The notes under the pieces: model-generated
Seen by the model: only the letters and a program-made list of their open reading frames with translations
Database searches by the model: none
What the model was told of the DNA's origin: nothing
NCBI GenBank assembly: GCA_963920575.1
Contig: OY986970.1
Coordinates: forward strand, 3,315,654 to 3,379,653
Direction of reading: 5' to 3'
Source: Narthecium ossifragum
Lineage: Eukaryota; Streptophyta; Magnoliopsida; Dioscoreales; Nartheciaceae
DNA: 64,000 nt
Position numbers and translations under genes: made by a program
Shown: in pieces, positions 24,143 through 34,876 of the stretch
How the letters are laid out: the number at the start of each line of letters is the position of its first letter
How positions within the stretch are numbered: position 1 is the stretch's first letter

Positions 24143-25010
24143 GGATCGATCCTTCCTTGCTATAGGGATCAATCGGTCAATGCCAGGAACGTGGATCGTT
24201 GCGAAGGATCGATCGGTCTCTTGGGACGGATCGATCGGACTCGGAGAAGAATCGATCGGTCTCTTGGGCTGGATCGATCGTTCTCTTGGCTGGATCGATC
24301 GGTCTCCTTGGACGGATCGATCCTGCTAAGTCGGTTCGTTTGCCTCTAAAGCAGACAGAACCTTCTTCCTTGAATCTCTTTGGAAATCCGAGTTCTTGGC
24401 TGAGATTTTCTCTGGATTTCGAAGAGGTTGCGGACGATCCAAGGCCTAGCAGTTGGGATTGAAGCTGCTCTTGCTTAGGTAGGGATCCTACCTACATTTA
24501 TTCCGGGTTTTTGGAGGTTTTTCGGTTGTCTGTGTTTCCTTTGATTAGATCTTGTTGTATACATGTTAGATTGTAGTTTTTCCACCGGTTTTGGATTCGT
24601 GATCCTTCGTACCACAAGATCCCAGGTTTTGGTGGGAATTGGTGGAGTGTTCCGACGATTTTTCTCATCGGAAGCTTGCCGGAGAACCCAACGCGATCGA
24701 TCCGTCTGTGAGATGGATCGATCCCTCCTTGTTGGTCATGCTGACCCGAGCAGGATCGATCGGTCTTGGGTGAGGACGATCGATCCCGGTGCCTTGGGTA
24801 GCATGGGTTTTCTCCTCGTCGCGAGTAAGATCGATCGACCCTTGGAGGGAGGGATCGATCCTCCTTGGCGCGGCAGGGAAGATGTTCCCTATCGCGAGTG
24901 GGATCGATCGTCCTGGGAGGATGGATCGATCGGACTCGGCACGATATGGAGAGTTTGCTCTATGCTATTAGAGGGATCGATCCTTCCCTTGGGAAGGGAT
25001 CGATCCGTCT
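24143..25010. repeat. GATCGATC motif array in LTR family 1
   Basis: I count 16 copies of the 8-bp palindrome GATCGATC, mostly as GGATCGATCC or GGATCGATCGG, spaced 10-60 bp apart in two clusters (24143-24325 and 24705-25010). The spacers are not identical, so this is not a simple tandem repeat. Confidence 0.9.
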
Positions 25011-25369
25011 ACGGCAGAGAGAGAATTTGTCTGGTTTTGCCCGCGAGGCTTTGCATGTACCGTTTTCTGTATTGTCTTATACTTGGTACATATGTTTAAG
25101 CATGTTAGTCCTATAATAGGGCAGTGGTGAACCGGGGATGTGATGACTCTCGGGATGTTTAGAATAAACGGGCGGGTAGCCCTACAGCTTTTCCTAGCTT
25201 CACATGCCGGCGTGCGCCGAGGGCTTTATCTGTTATATCTGTAAGCTGTTGTTTGCGGGGCTGCTTCCCGATGCAGGTGTGTGGTGGACTGCTGACAGTT
25301 GGTGGGGGTACCACTGCAACAGCTCATAGACCCTTCTTATATGTTCACCACCCCGGGCCGGCAGGGTGC

Positions 25370-27102
25370 TGATGTCGCTCAAATGTGTCACGCACAGCGG
25401 TCGCGGTGCAGTATAGCATAAGAGAGGTCGAACCCACAGAGAGACAAGCAGAAAAGATCCAGAAACACAGATAACAATATATCGAAAACAATCAAGAGCG
25501 TAAGAGTTAAGAAAATAGATTGAAGATGTGATGATAAGATAAAGTTAACGAAAGAAATCAAGATTTGAATGAGGCTAGGCTTCAGGAATCACTTCACTCG
25601 GATTTAGGTTCTTCTCTTCTCAATGGTTCATATAATACTCAATTAAGGGATTCACATCCCAATCGCCTTAACCGGAAGATATAGAATTATGAATCTGATA
25701 AAATATAAATGTCTCTTCCTATGATTGATTCTTCCTTATTATAGCTCTAATTTCATCCAACCCAAACCTAAGAATACACGATACCGGCTGTCACTACAGG
25801 CAACGCGCAGCAAAAGTCCATCGGGACAAAGCCCTAACTCTATCTAACCAGATCTCTAAGAATACACAATACCAACTCTCACAATCGGCAATGCATAACA
25901 AAGATTTCATGGGATAGAGCCCCAACCTTGTCTTACTAGATCTCTAAGAATACACAATACCAGTTGTCACTACGGGCAATGCATAGCAAAGGTCTCGCAA
26001 GACTCGGTAGGAGAATCAAAAGAGAAGACTATGGGATTATAAGATAATGAAAAAAGCATGACTGGATTCATAATATTAATCATCCACATAGAAATCTATA
26101 ATCTGAAAATAATATTTAAAGATCCAATACATAGAAAAGAGTTTAACAATGAAGATTAAAAACTATGAACCATTGTTGGAGAAGAAACCCTAATCCTCGC
26201 TAGATCATCCGTCCGCCATGCCCGCGGATTACTCGGCCATGGATGGAGATGTCTTCCTCTTCCTCCTCTTGAAAAAAGTCCAGAAAAGAGCCTCCAAAAA
26301 TGTCCAAGAAGTCCCCTTTGATTAACCCTAAGTATCCAATTTATAGCCCCAAATCTCTCCATCCACGGATTAGATCTAAACCGTTGATTTTCTTCACTGG
26401 CAAAGTAGGGTCGATCCCTCCCAGGGTGTCGGATCGATCCCTCTCATTAAAAACTTCAACTTCTGACTTCGCCCGGGTCCGATCGATCAGACTAAGGGTG
26501 TCGGATCGATCGGACAGTATGATAGATGGATCGATCGATCGAACTGTGTTCCTCTAGAAAGCATACGTTCTGTCAATCTTTAATTCCCAAGTCCGATCGA
26601 TCGGACTATGGATGTTGGATCGATCAGACTCAGTAGGATGGATGGAGGGATCGATCGGACCCCGTATGGCTGAAAAATATATGTTCTGTCAGGTTTCTGC
26701 ATAGTCGGATCTATCGGACTCTAGGTGTCGGATCGATCGGACTTTCCAGCGTATTTACTGTTCTGCCATTCAGACTGCGCCATCTGTACTAAAAGTGCCG
26801 TAACTTCCTCAATGAAACTCGGAATCACGAACCGTAAAATTCTCCAGAATCTAGACTTCAAGATCTTTCCAACCATATATGACACAGCATCTGGTTCTTC
26901 CTGAGCAGGTACAGTTTAATTTTTGAAGTTGATCCATATACTCTTTTCAGCTTCTTTTAGCTCCAATTTCCTGCATTTTCCAAACAACTATGTGAAGCAT
27001 ATAGAAGTATAAAAATAGTGCTAAAGAAGTTGATTAAGGGTGAAGATATAGCAATTGAGATGGTTTTAAGGTTATTCAGAGTGCACTTTCATGCACTCAT
27101 CA
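25370..27102. mobile_element. Solo LTR, family 2 (1733 bp), nested
   Basis: Starts TGATGTCGCTC and ends GCACTCATCA. The TSD GGTGC is at 25365-25369 and 27103-27107. It sits inside LTR family 1. No internal region or second LTR is present. The early part has 'gaggtcgaacccacagagag', a phrase common in plant gypsy LTRs. Confidence 0.88.
26430..26740. repeat. GATCGATC motif array in LTR family 2
   Basis: I count about eight GATCGATC copies, usually as GTCGGATCGATCGGAC or GTCCGATCGATC. The enclosing LTR is otherwise different from family 1. Confidence 0.85.
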
Positions 27103-28126
27103 GGTGCCGTGCTCAGACCTTGTTTGATATACATCAGATATTGTTGCATGCTTACATGTATTATCCTGCGCATGTTCATGGCATGCATTGTGTTGTGCAT
27201 TAGTTGCATCTGTGTAGGGCGTTGGCGATGGGTTGATCGTCGATCGGGGCTTTTCGGGTAGTCCGGATCTAACTCTAGGACCGTTGCGGGTAGCTTGGTT
27301 CAGGACTCGATTTGTAGTATTCAGTCGTTTTCGATGATAGGGCTAGATGACATGAATACATTGTTGCTTGATGATTATAGAGGTCGTGTCGGCCTCGAGC
27401 CGAGTGTTGAGGTGTAGCCGGTGTCCGGTTCACTGTCTTTTTGGTAGAGGTGGTGCCTACTCAGCGGTGTGGTTGCCCGCCTAGCAGTGTTGTTTCCTGT
27501 TAGTGAGATGGCAGTGCCTGTTTTCCTGCCTCGCTGAGGGTGACCCAGCATGTGACCAGTTCGGCTGGAAGACAATGACTGAGGCCACCTTTCAGGGACA
27601 CGCGGTGGGGTTATGGGACCCCTGTGTACACCCAACCTTTGCTTGAGGGTGACACTGTTGTGTTCCCTCCCTTGTGAGTGTCGTAGTGTAGTGTCCCGAG
27701 CTTAGTGCTCACTCCTACTCGGGCTGCGTTTTGCAGGTGCTGGCGCTAGCTCTTCTGCGGTCGCCCCTACCGGGCCGGTGTTTGGTGACGTGGCGACGTC
27801 TGGCGGTGCTTGAGGAGCGGCGATCTGTTGTACCCTTTTTGTTATAAATAGTCTCCTACAGGAGTGATAAATGTATAATTTCCCTGTTTGAGGATTTTGT
27901 AATATTATATCAGTTCAGTCTTTGGGTTTGTAATATTTGTATGATACAGGATGATTGTGAATTGCTAGGGTAACCACTACGATTAGAGAAAAACCTCGCC
28001 AAAATTTTCGCAGTAGGTTAGGTTCCGTTTCGCGTCACCCGGCCCGATTGGGCCTACGCGGGTCGGGGCGCGACACTAGCCCTCGGGCTTAACTAATCAA
28101 AAAAAAAAAAAAAAAGACTAGAAAGC

Positions 28127-28401
28127 AGCATCCAGATTCCAGAACTAGAAATTTTAGCAGCAAGAAGACATGATATGTATGCTCAAATGTCATAACAAAT
28201 ATAAGCATCTCTCAATTTCAACATCTAGGATACCCAAGTGATGATCCATGAACATCCACTTGGTCAAAAAGTAATTAAAAGAAAGAAAAGAGAAGAAAAA
28301 TCTACATAAAAAAAGTATAAAGAATGTCTTCAACTTATTGCAAAATAATTCTCTGGATACTCGACCAACAAGTAGACAACACTCATTCAACAAAGACCAA
28401 A
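28127..28401. other. 3' flank of the early nodulin-like gene
   Basis: AT-rich sequence between the LINE TSD and the stop codon at 28402. It probably includes the 3' UTR of the gene on -. Confidence 0.35.
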
Positions 28402-29594
28402 TCAAACAACAAAGACACCACCCAACACCAGCGCTGCCAGTACTGCCGACACCCCGGAAAAAGTGGAAACAGGAGCAGCAAAGGAAGGCGCATGGGGTGA
28501 AAGCGCCGGTGCGAACCCTTTCTCAGGTCCGGATTCAGAGCCGGGGGGAGGAGACCCCGATGTAGGTGGCTGCTGAGTGGGAGGCGCCTCGGCTGCTGCC
28601 GGAGAATAAGCAGGGGCACTGGTGCCCGGATTAGGAGATGGAGATGGAGCTGAGATATGATGCTGAGATGGAGATGGGGAGGGGATGGGTGTATAGGATG
28701 GAGATGGTGCAGGAGGATGTGCATCATTGGATGGAGATGGGGCTGGGGAGTGGGTGGGGGAATAATAAGGAGATGAAGATGAAGGAGAGATGGGTGAATG
28801 AGAAGGAGATGGAACAGGGGAGGATTGAGGGGCAGATGGAGGAGAGACGGGTGAGTAAGAAGGTGTGTGCGATGGGGATGCTGATGGTGAAGTGATAGGA
28901 GAGAACGTAGGAGCCGATGATGGCGGTGAAGCAGGGGAGCGTTGGGATGGAGATGGAGCTGGTGCTGAAACAGGGGAAACAGGGGAAACAGGGGATGGGG
29001 AAGGAGCAGAGCGAGGTGTCTCTGGTGGAGGAGAGGGTGCAATCACTGGAGATGACTTTGGAGGGGCCGGTGGCGCCGGAGAGGTCGTCGGAGGGGTACC
29101 CTTCTTCCGGTCGGCCAACACCACCACTATTAGCTTCTGCCCCTTCTCGCACCTGCCCGGCGCGCCGCTGATGAAGAAGAAAGGGCCGGATCGATCAAAC
29201 ACGAACACTGAGTCGCCGCCGTCCAGCTTCTGAATAGGATCGGTCACGTTGCATGCATCATAGGCCTCCTTGTTCAGCACCAGAACAGAGTCCTCTCCTT
29301 TCTTGTACTTAAATACTGCATAGACTCAAATGATCACAACATCAAGATCATACAAAACACAGGAGAAAAGACATCGATCAAGCAAACAAATGGGAGATGA
29401 AGATGTATACCGAGCCTGTCATTGACTTGGAACCTGTTCCTGGCAACCCAACTGCTGTAGCTCTCGGAAGGGTTCGGCACCCAACCATCTTTTCCACCGA
29501 CATAGTAGTCATAAGCCTTGGAGGAGGATATCATGCCCATCAAGACCCCTACTAGAATAAAAGGAGTACAAGAAAAGCTCTTGCCTGAACCCAT
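28402..29594 (-). CDS. Early nodulin-like phytocyanin with long AGP-like tail, GPI-anchored (ENODL)
   Basis: Exon 1 is 29594-29411 and exon 2 is 29315-28402, joined across a 95-nt GT-AG intron (29410-29316), giving 365 residues. Residues 1-27 form a signal peptide ending SSSKA. A plastocyanin-like domain follows (YYVGGKDGW, FQVNDRLVFKYKKG, YDACN, GPFFFISG, then the second Cys in GRCEKGQ). The copper-binding His residues are absent, as in early nodulin-like proteins, so electron transfer is unlikely. The next 180 or so residues are rich in SP, AP and TP and are probably arabinogalactan-glycosylated. A hydrophobic C-terminus (GVSAVLAALVLGGVFVV) fits a GPI-anchor signal. The protein is expected at the outer plasma membrane or wall. 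The Pro-rich part is much longer than in many family members. Confidence 0.93.
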
Positions 29595-29751
29595 GTCTGT
29601 CCTCCTCTTCTCTTACACCCAGAGATTATAGAAAAGGAGGAACAGAGATATATAGAGAGAGAACTCTCTAGAGAGAGAACCGAAATTGGAGAAGATTGTA
29701 GAGAGAGTGAGGGTGGGGGGGTGTATCCTAGTCCTAGAGCGGTGGCAAATT

Positions 29752-29765
29752 GGCTCATATATAGA
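29752..29765 (-). promoter_or_regulatory. Likely TATA box of the ENODL gene
   Basis: On - the sequence reads CTATATATGAG about 160 bp upstream of the ATG. A GA/CT-rich leader lies between them. The position fits a core promoter; no start site can be shown. Confidence 0.55.
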
Positions 29766-29779
29766 AGTAGGAGTAGTGC

Positions 29780-31004
29780 TGGGAGGAGGGTGAGCTGGAG
29801 ATTGCCATGCATGGCCGGGTGATGAATGACATCCGTTTTCGTAACCATAGCGGCTCCGTGTGCAAAGTAGCGTCGAGACTCTCCACGTGGCAACGCACGT
29901 GGGCCCCGACGCGGTTTTCCGGACCGCTTTGGTAGTGTCGGGGACCCGCACGCTCGAAGAACGTTGCCGACGCGAACTTTTACCCTGTTTGCTGTTCGGA
30001 GAGATTTGCTCGGATCTGTGAGGTTTCCTCATGTTCTCTTTTTGTAAGCGTATTACACCGTATCTAGATGGATAGGATATGGGATTTTCATCATTGATAT
30101 GGTCCGGATTAAACCCCGCTAAACTAGGATTAATTCATAATTAGCCTTCGATACATGCCGAATTTGAGAGGAAGAGAATCAAATGATTTAGGCATGTCAA
30201 TTGGTATGACAATTTTGCCATAATCTTAATTTACACTAATCCCTTGACAATAATAGCAAGATGACACATGCCTTATATTTCAAATAAATTTCAGAGTTTG
30301 GGATTGGATCCAAGCCAACCTATTACCACCACCACCCACTGGGTGCTAGTCCATTGAGCTACCCAAGGGCCGTGTATCCAATCACTCTTGATGATATTAT
30401 TATGATTGTACAAGGCTAAAGGCAGTGATTAACAAACGTATGAGCGATCTATATATAAAATGCATTCAGCTTTTATTCTTCTCAATTAGACGTGGCCTAC
30501 ATGTTTCTTCTTCATCTACGTGTTAACTACGTTCTTACAAGGCTAAACAGACAACTGCACTTGGAACTGAAAGTGCAACCCTTTTCCATAGTTTAAAGGT
30601 TGATAGCGACTAGCGAGACTCGCGTGGCATGACTCGTACTGGATTGAGATGGATTAAAGTCGACTCGTCGGCAGCAACGCGTACAGACGATCAAGAGTCA
30701 AGACAGTACGTGGCTTGGCCTAGCTATATATATATCCGAGAGAAAGAGACAGGACTTTCCCCTGGTTCTCTGCATGATCAAAAATGTCGCCTAGAACAAT
30801 GAATGACGCTTGAAGGATTTGGGTCCCACATTGGTTTGAAATGGTCGTGGCTTTGGCTGAGTTTTTAAGAAAAAAATGGTAACGGGACTGGTCGAGTGGT
30901 CTGTAATTGCCCGTGTCTTTGAATCCCCGTCACGGGATGCGATCCTGCGAATCAGGCCAGGAGGGGAGACTGGACGCGACAGCTCTTCGTGGTCTCTTCG
31001 GAAC
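29780..31004. other. Upstream region of the ENODL gene and intergenic DNA
   Basis: Includes ACGTG-type elements near 29885-29910, a SINE-like piece on - (30297-30372) and AT-rich filler. No gene is supported. Confidence 0.35.
30297..30372 (-). mobile_element. Possible tRNA-derived SINE head
   Basis: On - the sequence starts GGGTAGCTCAATGGACTAGC (A-box-like) and has GGATCCAATCCC (weak B box) about 45 bases later. The order and spacing fit a tRNA-like Pol III promoter. No tail or TSD was found. Confidence 0.35.
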
Positions 31005-33310
31005 AGGTTACTTCCTCCTTCGTCTTCTCATATGGTTCGATCGGCATTGTTTTTTTTTATCCCATGGGTAATTTAATAAAATTGTGTCCTTACGATTCGT
31101 TTTACACTCGTTTAGTGCACACACTATCCTGAATTAATATATGTGATTGATTAAAATCTTAGGGGCGTTTTCAATCAAAAGATCGGAATTTGATCGCAAA
31201 AAATCGAATCGGACAGTCAAAATCAATTTAAGATATCTATAAATACCCCTGACCCTTCTCTCTCTTCCTCTCTCCTTTTGGATGCAGGATTGGAGGCACG
31301 GCTACGATTTTTCGATGCGAATTCGGGACGATTAGGGTTGGGGGATTGGTAGAGGATCGGCCCAGCTATACAAGTAGGTGTTTCTACCCATTTCCAGCGA
31401 ATTGGAATATCTAGGATTGATTTTTCATAGGTTTGGTGTGGCTTCATTGTTTGGAATGTTATAAAACTTGATGGGGGTAGTGTAATAGCATGTATAAAAC
31501 ATTCCTACTGGTTCAATTTCGTATTTTTCGAATAATTTCCGTATTTTTTGTCGATTTTATTGGTTTTCGATTAAATTGAACCAAATCTGAAAACTACCCG
31601 TTAGAATCTTGATTCTTGGAACCATTAGATTCATCACATCCAATTCTACCACCCTATAAAGTTTCATCGATTTCCGACTAGTTTTAGTAAATCAAATCCA
31701 AGAAATTGAATTTTCGACACTGTTTACGGAATTGTTCACCAAGGCTCCACGGTCGCCGTCGCATAGACCGTGAGTCTTGGATGCCAAAATGGCTTCTCAG
31801 GGTCGATGCTTGGATCGACCGCCAATCACTACCTCATCTCAACGTTGACCGTTGCATTGACCGCCAGCCATTATCCCATCTCAAGGTCGACCATCTCATC
31901 GACCGACACCCTTTAAATAATGATTTTCGTGATTCTTTTGGTTTGATTCTTTCATAATTGATAGCTAATGATACTAGGAATCATGCATGCTATTAACGGT
32001 GGATTTTTTTATGGATTTATCGGATGTTTTAATGTGATTCAGCCGTAGGTGTAGATTATGTGATTCTTCCTTCAATTATATAATTTCTTATTTTGTGGTT
32101 GTTTAATTGCTTGTATAACTGATTAAATGCTTAATCATTGTATTGTTAAGTTGTTACATATTGGATAATTGTGGAACCTTAGCATGTTGTGTGTCGGCGT
32201 TGCGTCTAGGGCTATTGTATAACGGCATTGTAATGCCGATTTTTGTTTGAAAATCATATTTGATTCTTTTATCATGTTTCTGCTTAACTATTGAACATCT
32301 ACTGTTGTTGTGGCATATAGTGACACCTAGATTAGATGCTTGTATAGGTGCATGCACTGTATGCATTAAAAGCATTCCAGGTTAGACATGGGCAATGGGT
32401 TGGTCGCCGATCCGAGGGCTCGGGTAGCTCAGATCTAGTTGTAGGACCGAGGTTAGGTAGCAAGGTTTAGGGCGTGAATTGTTGTGTTAATTTCATCTTA
32501 TCGAGGTTATTGTCTAGTTGGCTATACATACTCTGTTGATTTAGGTTTAGAGGTCGTGTTGTTTCTCCAAGACCAAGTGCTAAGGATGGTTGTCGATGTC
32601 CCTAACGTGTGTCCCCAGACAGTGGTTTCCTATTGGGCAAAGGTGTTCCCACCTCAGTTTTGATTTATGTTTTTCCCAGCGTGATGGTGTCAGTCCCAGC
32701 GTGATTGGTTGAGAGGGGTGGGATCCCTTGAGAATCGATGGGGTTATAGGGCGCCTTGGCATCCTTTAAACTTAGACAGAGAAAAAACATTGTTGTTGTT
32801 TCCTCCCTTTTTAGTGTGACGTAGAATAGAACTCTACTGAGGTTTCTTGCTCACTTTTAAACTCGAGCTGCATTTGCAGGTGCATGCGCCAACTCTGCTT
32901 CCGTAGTACTAGCTGGACAGATCTTTGGTGACGTGTCGACTTCAGGAGGTGCTTGAGGATCATGTTGGACTAGTTGTACTTTTACATATTTTTGTTGTAC
33001 AATTATAATTTGATGAATATATTAAATGTATAATTTTTCTCTTTGAGGTTTTGACATCTTATATTGTGTAAAGGAGAACTTGTATCTCATACAAGTTGAA
33101 TTCTATATCAATTAATATTATGTCAATTTATAGATATTGAAATTGGATTTGGATATATTAGTATATTGTTAAATTTACTATTTTACCCTTAGAAGTAAAT
33201 TGTTCAAATTATTCGTGAAATTTGTAATGTAACGCGCCAAACTTGAAAGTGAACATGAATAGATCGGCTCAGGTCCGGTATGAATGGGTCTTCTGGATTG
33301 GAACGTGACA
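31005..33310. mobile_element. Diverged LTR, family 1 (about 2.3 kb)
   Basis: Collinear with the solo LTR at 23932-28075. Shared points are the TTTACACTCG..GTGCACACA block near 31100, the 'gatgggttggtcgccgatc' block near 32390, the 'tttggtgacgtgtcgac' block near 32930 and the end GTGACA at 33310. Many differences are C/T or G/A. Its GATCGATC sites have decayed to 'gatcgacc'-type sequences (31800-31910). The right edge abuts a LINE remnant; the left edge is approximate. Confidence 0.7.
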
Positions 33311-33500
33311 CTTGGCCTAAAGAACTCGAGAGAATTTTGAAATCAATTTGGTGGTCATCTTCACAATTTATCTCGGTGCTATTTGTAGTTACCCCTGGGA
33401 AGCATAACTCGCCCGCTCACATGGCGAAGATAGGGCTCGGTGGACCGTGTTGGCCACCTGATTGCCTGCTATTGTAATCTCAGCCAATAATAATAAAAAG
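33311..33500 (+). pseudogene. LINE ORF2 C-terminal remnant
   Basis: In frame it reads TWPKELERILKSIWWSSSQF, then FVVTPGKHNSPAH, then a stop and a tail ending 'aatctcagccaataataataaaaag'. This matches the last 50 or so residues and 3' end of the intact LINE ORF2. It was interrupted by the LTR ending at 33310. Confidence 0.75.
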
Positions 33501-34142
33501 AACTCCCATTACATGCTTGACATGTTATTCCTAGACCAAAGTAAAAACTATTGAAAATTTATCATCATTATTAGATTATATTATCCATTTATCCAGTCCA
33601 CGCGGAGTTCTTCCGGGAGTTGCATATCACATTCTCGACTTCCAAAGGCATCGACTTTCAAAGGCATAAATTTACTCTATAGCCTTTGTAGAATAAATTG
33701 GGAAGAAGATCCGAGTCCGATGACTAATAAAGCGGCCAAAGAGAGTATAAATGCGGCACAAGACCTATTTAGCCCCTATTTCATAAGACCTATTTAACCC
33801 TCTTATTGTCATACCTATCCTTAAATATTTTTTTCTATTCCTAGTAATTATTATCAATTTATTCCTATTCCCCTGCCACTATCACTCTATTATTTTTATT
33901 TTAAATAATCATTACTACTTTATTCTCATTTTTTCTAATCCCAAAATTTATTAATCAGGAATAAGCTAATCCCATATCAAACAAGAATAGACTATTTCGG
34001 GTTAAAGGGATTTTAAGATAAAAAATAAATAAATAAAAAGTAATGATTACATGGAATAGTAAAAAACATTTGGTTGTAAAAGTAAGAATAAATTAATAAT
34101 TACTTGGGATAGGAATTTTGAGGTTTTAATTTATATTTTTTT
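33501..34142. mobile_element. Intergenic with MITE-family sequence
   Basis: 33780-34130 has the 'tatcaaacaagaatag' and 'gggttaaagggatttt' motifs of the MITE family at 15902, probably two copies close together or one broken copy. No termini could be fixed, and no gene is seen. Confidence 0.4.
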
Positions 34143-34481
34143 AGGAATTTTTACATTCTGTTATCCTGTATTTTTCCCGAATTGCACTTTGGCTTTGGTA
34201 CAATTAGGTTTGAGATTTGTAATTCGATACCACTAAGTTATAATATCATGACAAAGTGGTCTAAACCCCCAACAACGTCATGTGGGATGACGTAAACTGG
34301 TCACGTGACACGCACGTGACTACCGTCAGCCCATTTGACGGCCACTGCGATGCTCTATCCGGCCGACTAGATCTCTAGGGGGAAAATCTCGCTATGAATG
34401 GCATCACCGCCCGTTGGCCGCCGCGCCACCTCGATGCTCGCCCCATCCCCTCCACCGTCGATGGTCCCACCGCCTACACTC

Positions 34482-34876
34482 TGATAGGGTCTTATCAGCG
34501 ATGACAAGATCCGTCTCACGTGGTGGATACTTTTCTTCTCTTAATGGCAGAAGAACACCCCGAACTCCCAATTTATGGCTGGAAGATGACCCCTCTTTCT
34601 TATTTCATAATAGCATAAGCAATACATAACCCTAACTCCCCTTTTTATATCAAGCAAACCCTAACACCACAACCCTAACACCCTTGACCAACTGACAACT
34701 GACTCCTATAGCCATAAGCCACAACCCGGCATCTGACTTGACCTCCTACCAACTTGACTACTACTCAAAACCGACTCCAGCCCCTATTAACTCTCCTACC
34801 AGACTCCTCCCATAACCGGCGCTAGGCATAGCGCTGATTGGGTATAGGTACTCGGCTAGAACGCCGAGTCCTATCA
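34482..34876 (-). repeat. 3' LTR of the Ty3/gypsy element
   Basis: 395 bp, TG..CA on the element strand. The pol frame ends inside it (stop at 34822). Confidence 0.95.

Larger units (their letters stand above)
23932..28075. mobile_element. Solo LTR, family 1 (about 2.4 kb), interrupted
   Basis: Starts TGTGAGGACC and ends GCGCGACA. The TSD CTAGC is at 23927-23931 and 28076-28080. Removing the nested solo LTR and its extra TSD copy leaves about 2406 bp. No internal coding region or second LTR is present. A diverged homologue at about 31005-33310 has the same order of motifs. The long LTR suggests a Ty3/gypsy family, but the lineage cannot be named. Confidence 0.85.
23519..28114 (+). mobile_element. 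5'-truncated LINE, split by a nested LTR element
   Basis: A 12-bp TSD AGACTAGAAAGC is at 23507-23518 and 28115-28126. LINE sequence at about 23620-23931 encodes an RNase H C-terminus (VIESDSLLGVGYVSGRLDWP and HIPREFNTLADCLA), close to the end of the intact LINE ORF2. LINE sequence resumes at 28081 with 'cctcgggcttaactaatc' and a poly-A run. Without the insert the LINE piece is only about 450 bp, as expected for aborted reverse transcription. Confidence 0.9.

Noticed and set aside
24199..25099. Frames with repeated IDRS and GSI motifs
   Set aside because: They arise from GATCGATC repeats inside a solo LTR. No start context or domain is seen.
30876..30990. Possible tRNA or SINE at 'ggactggtcgagtggtc'
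   Set aside because: No proper B box and no cloverleaf could be drawn.
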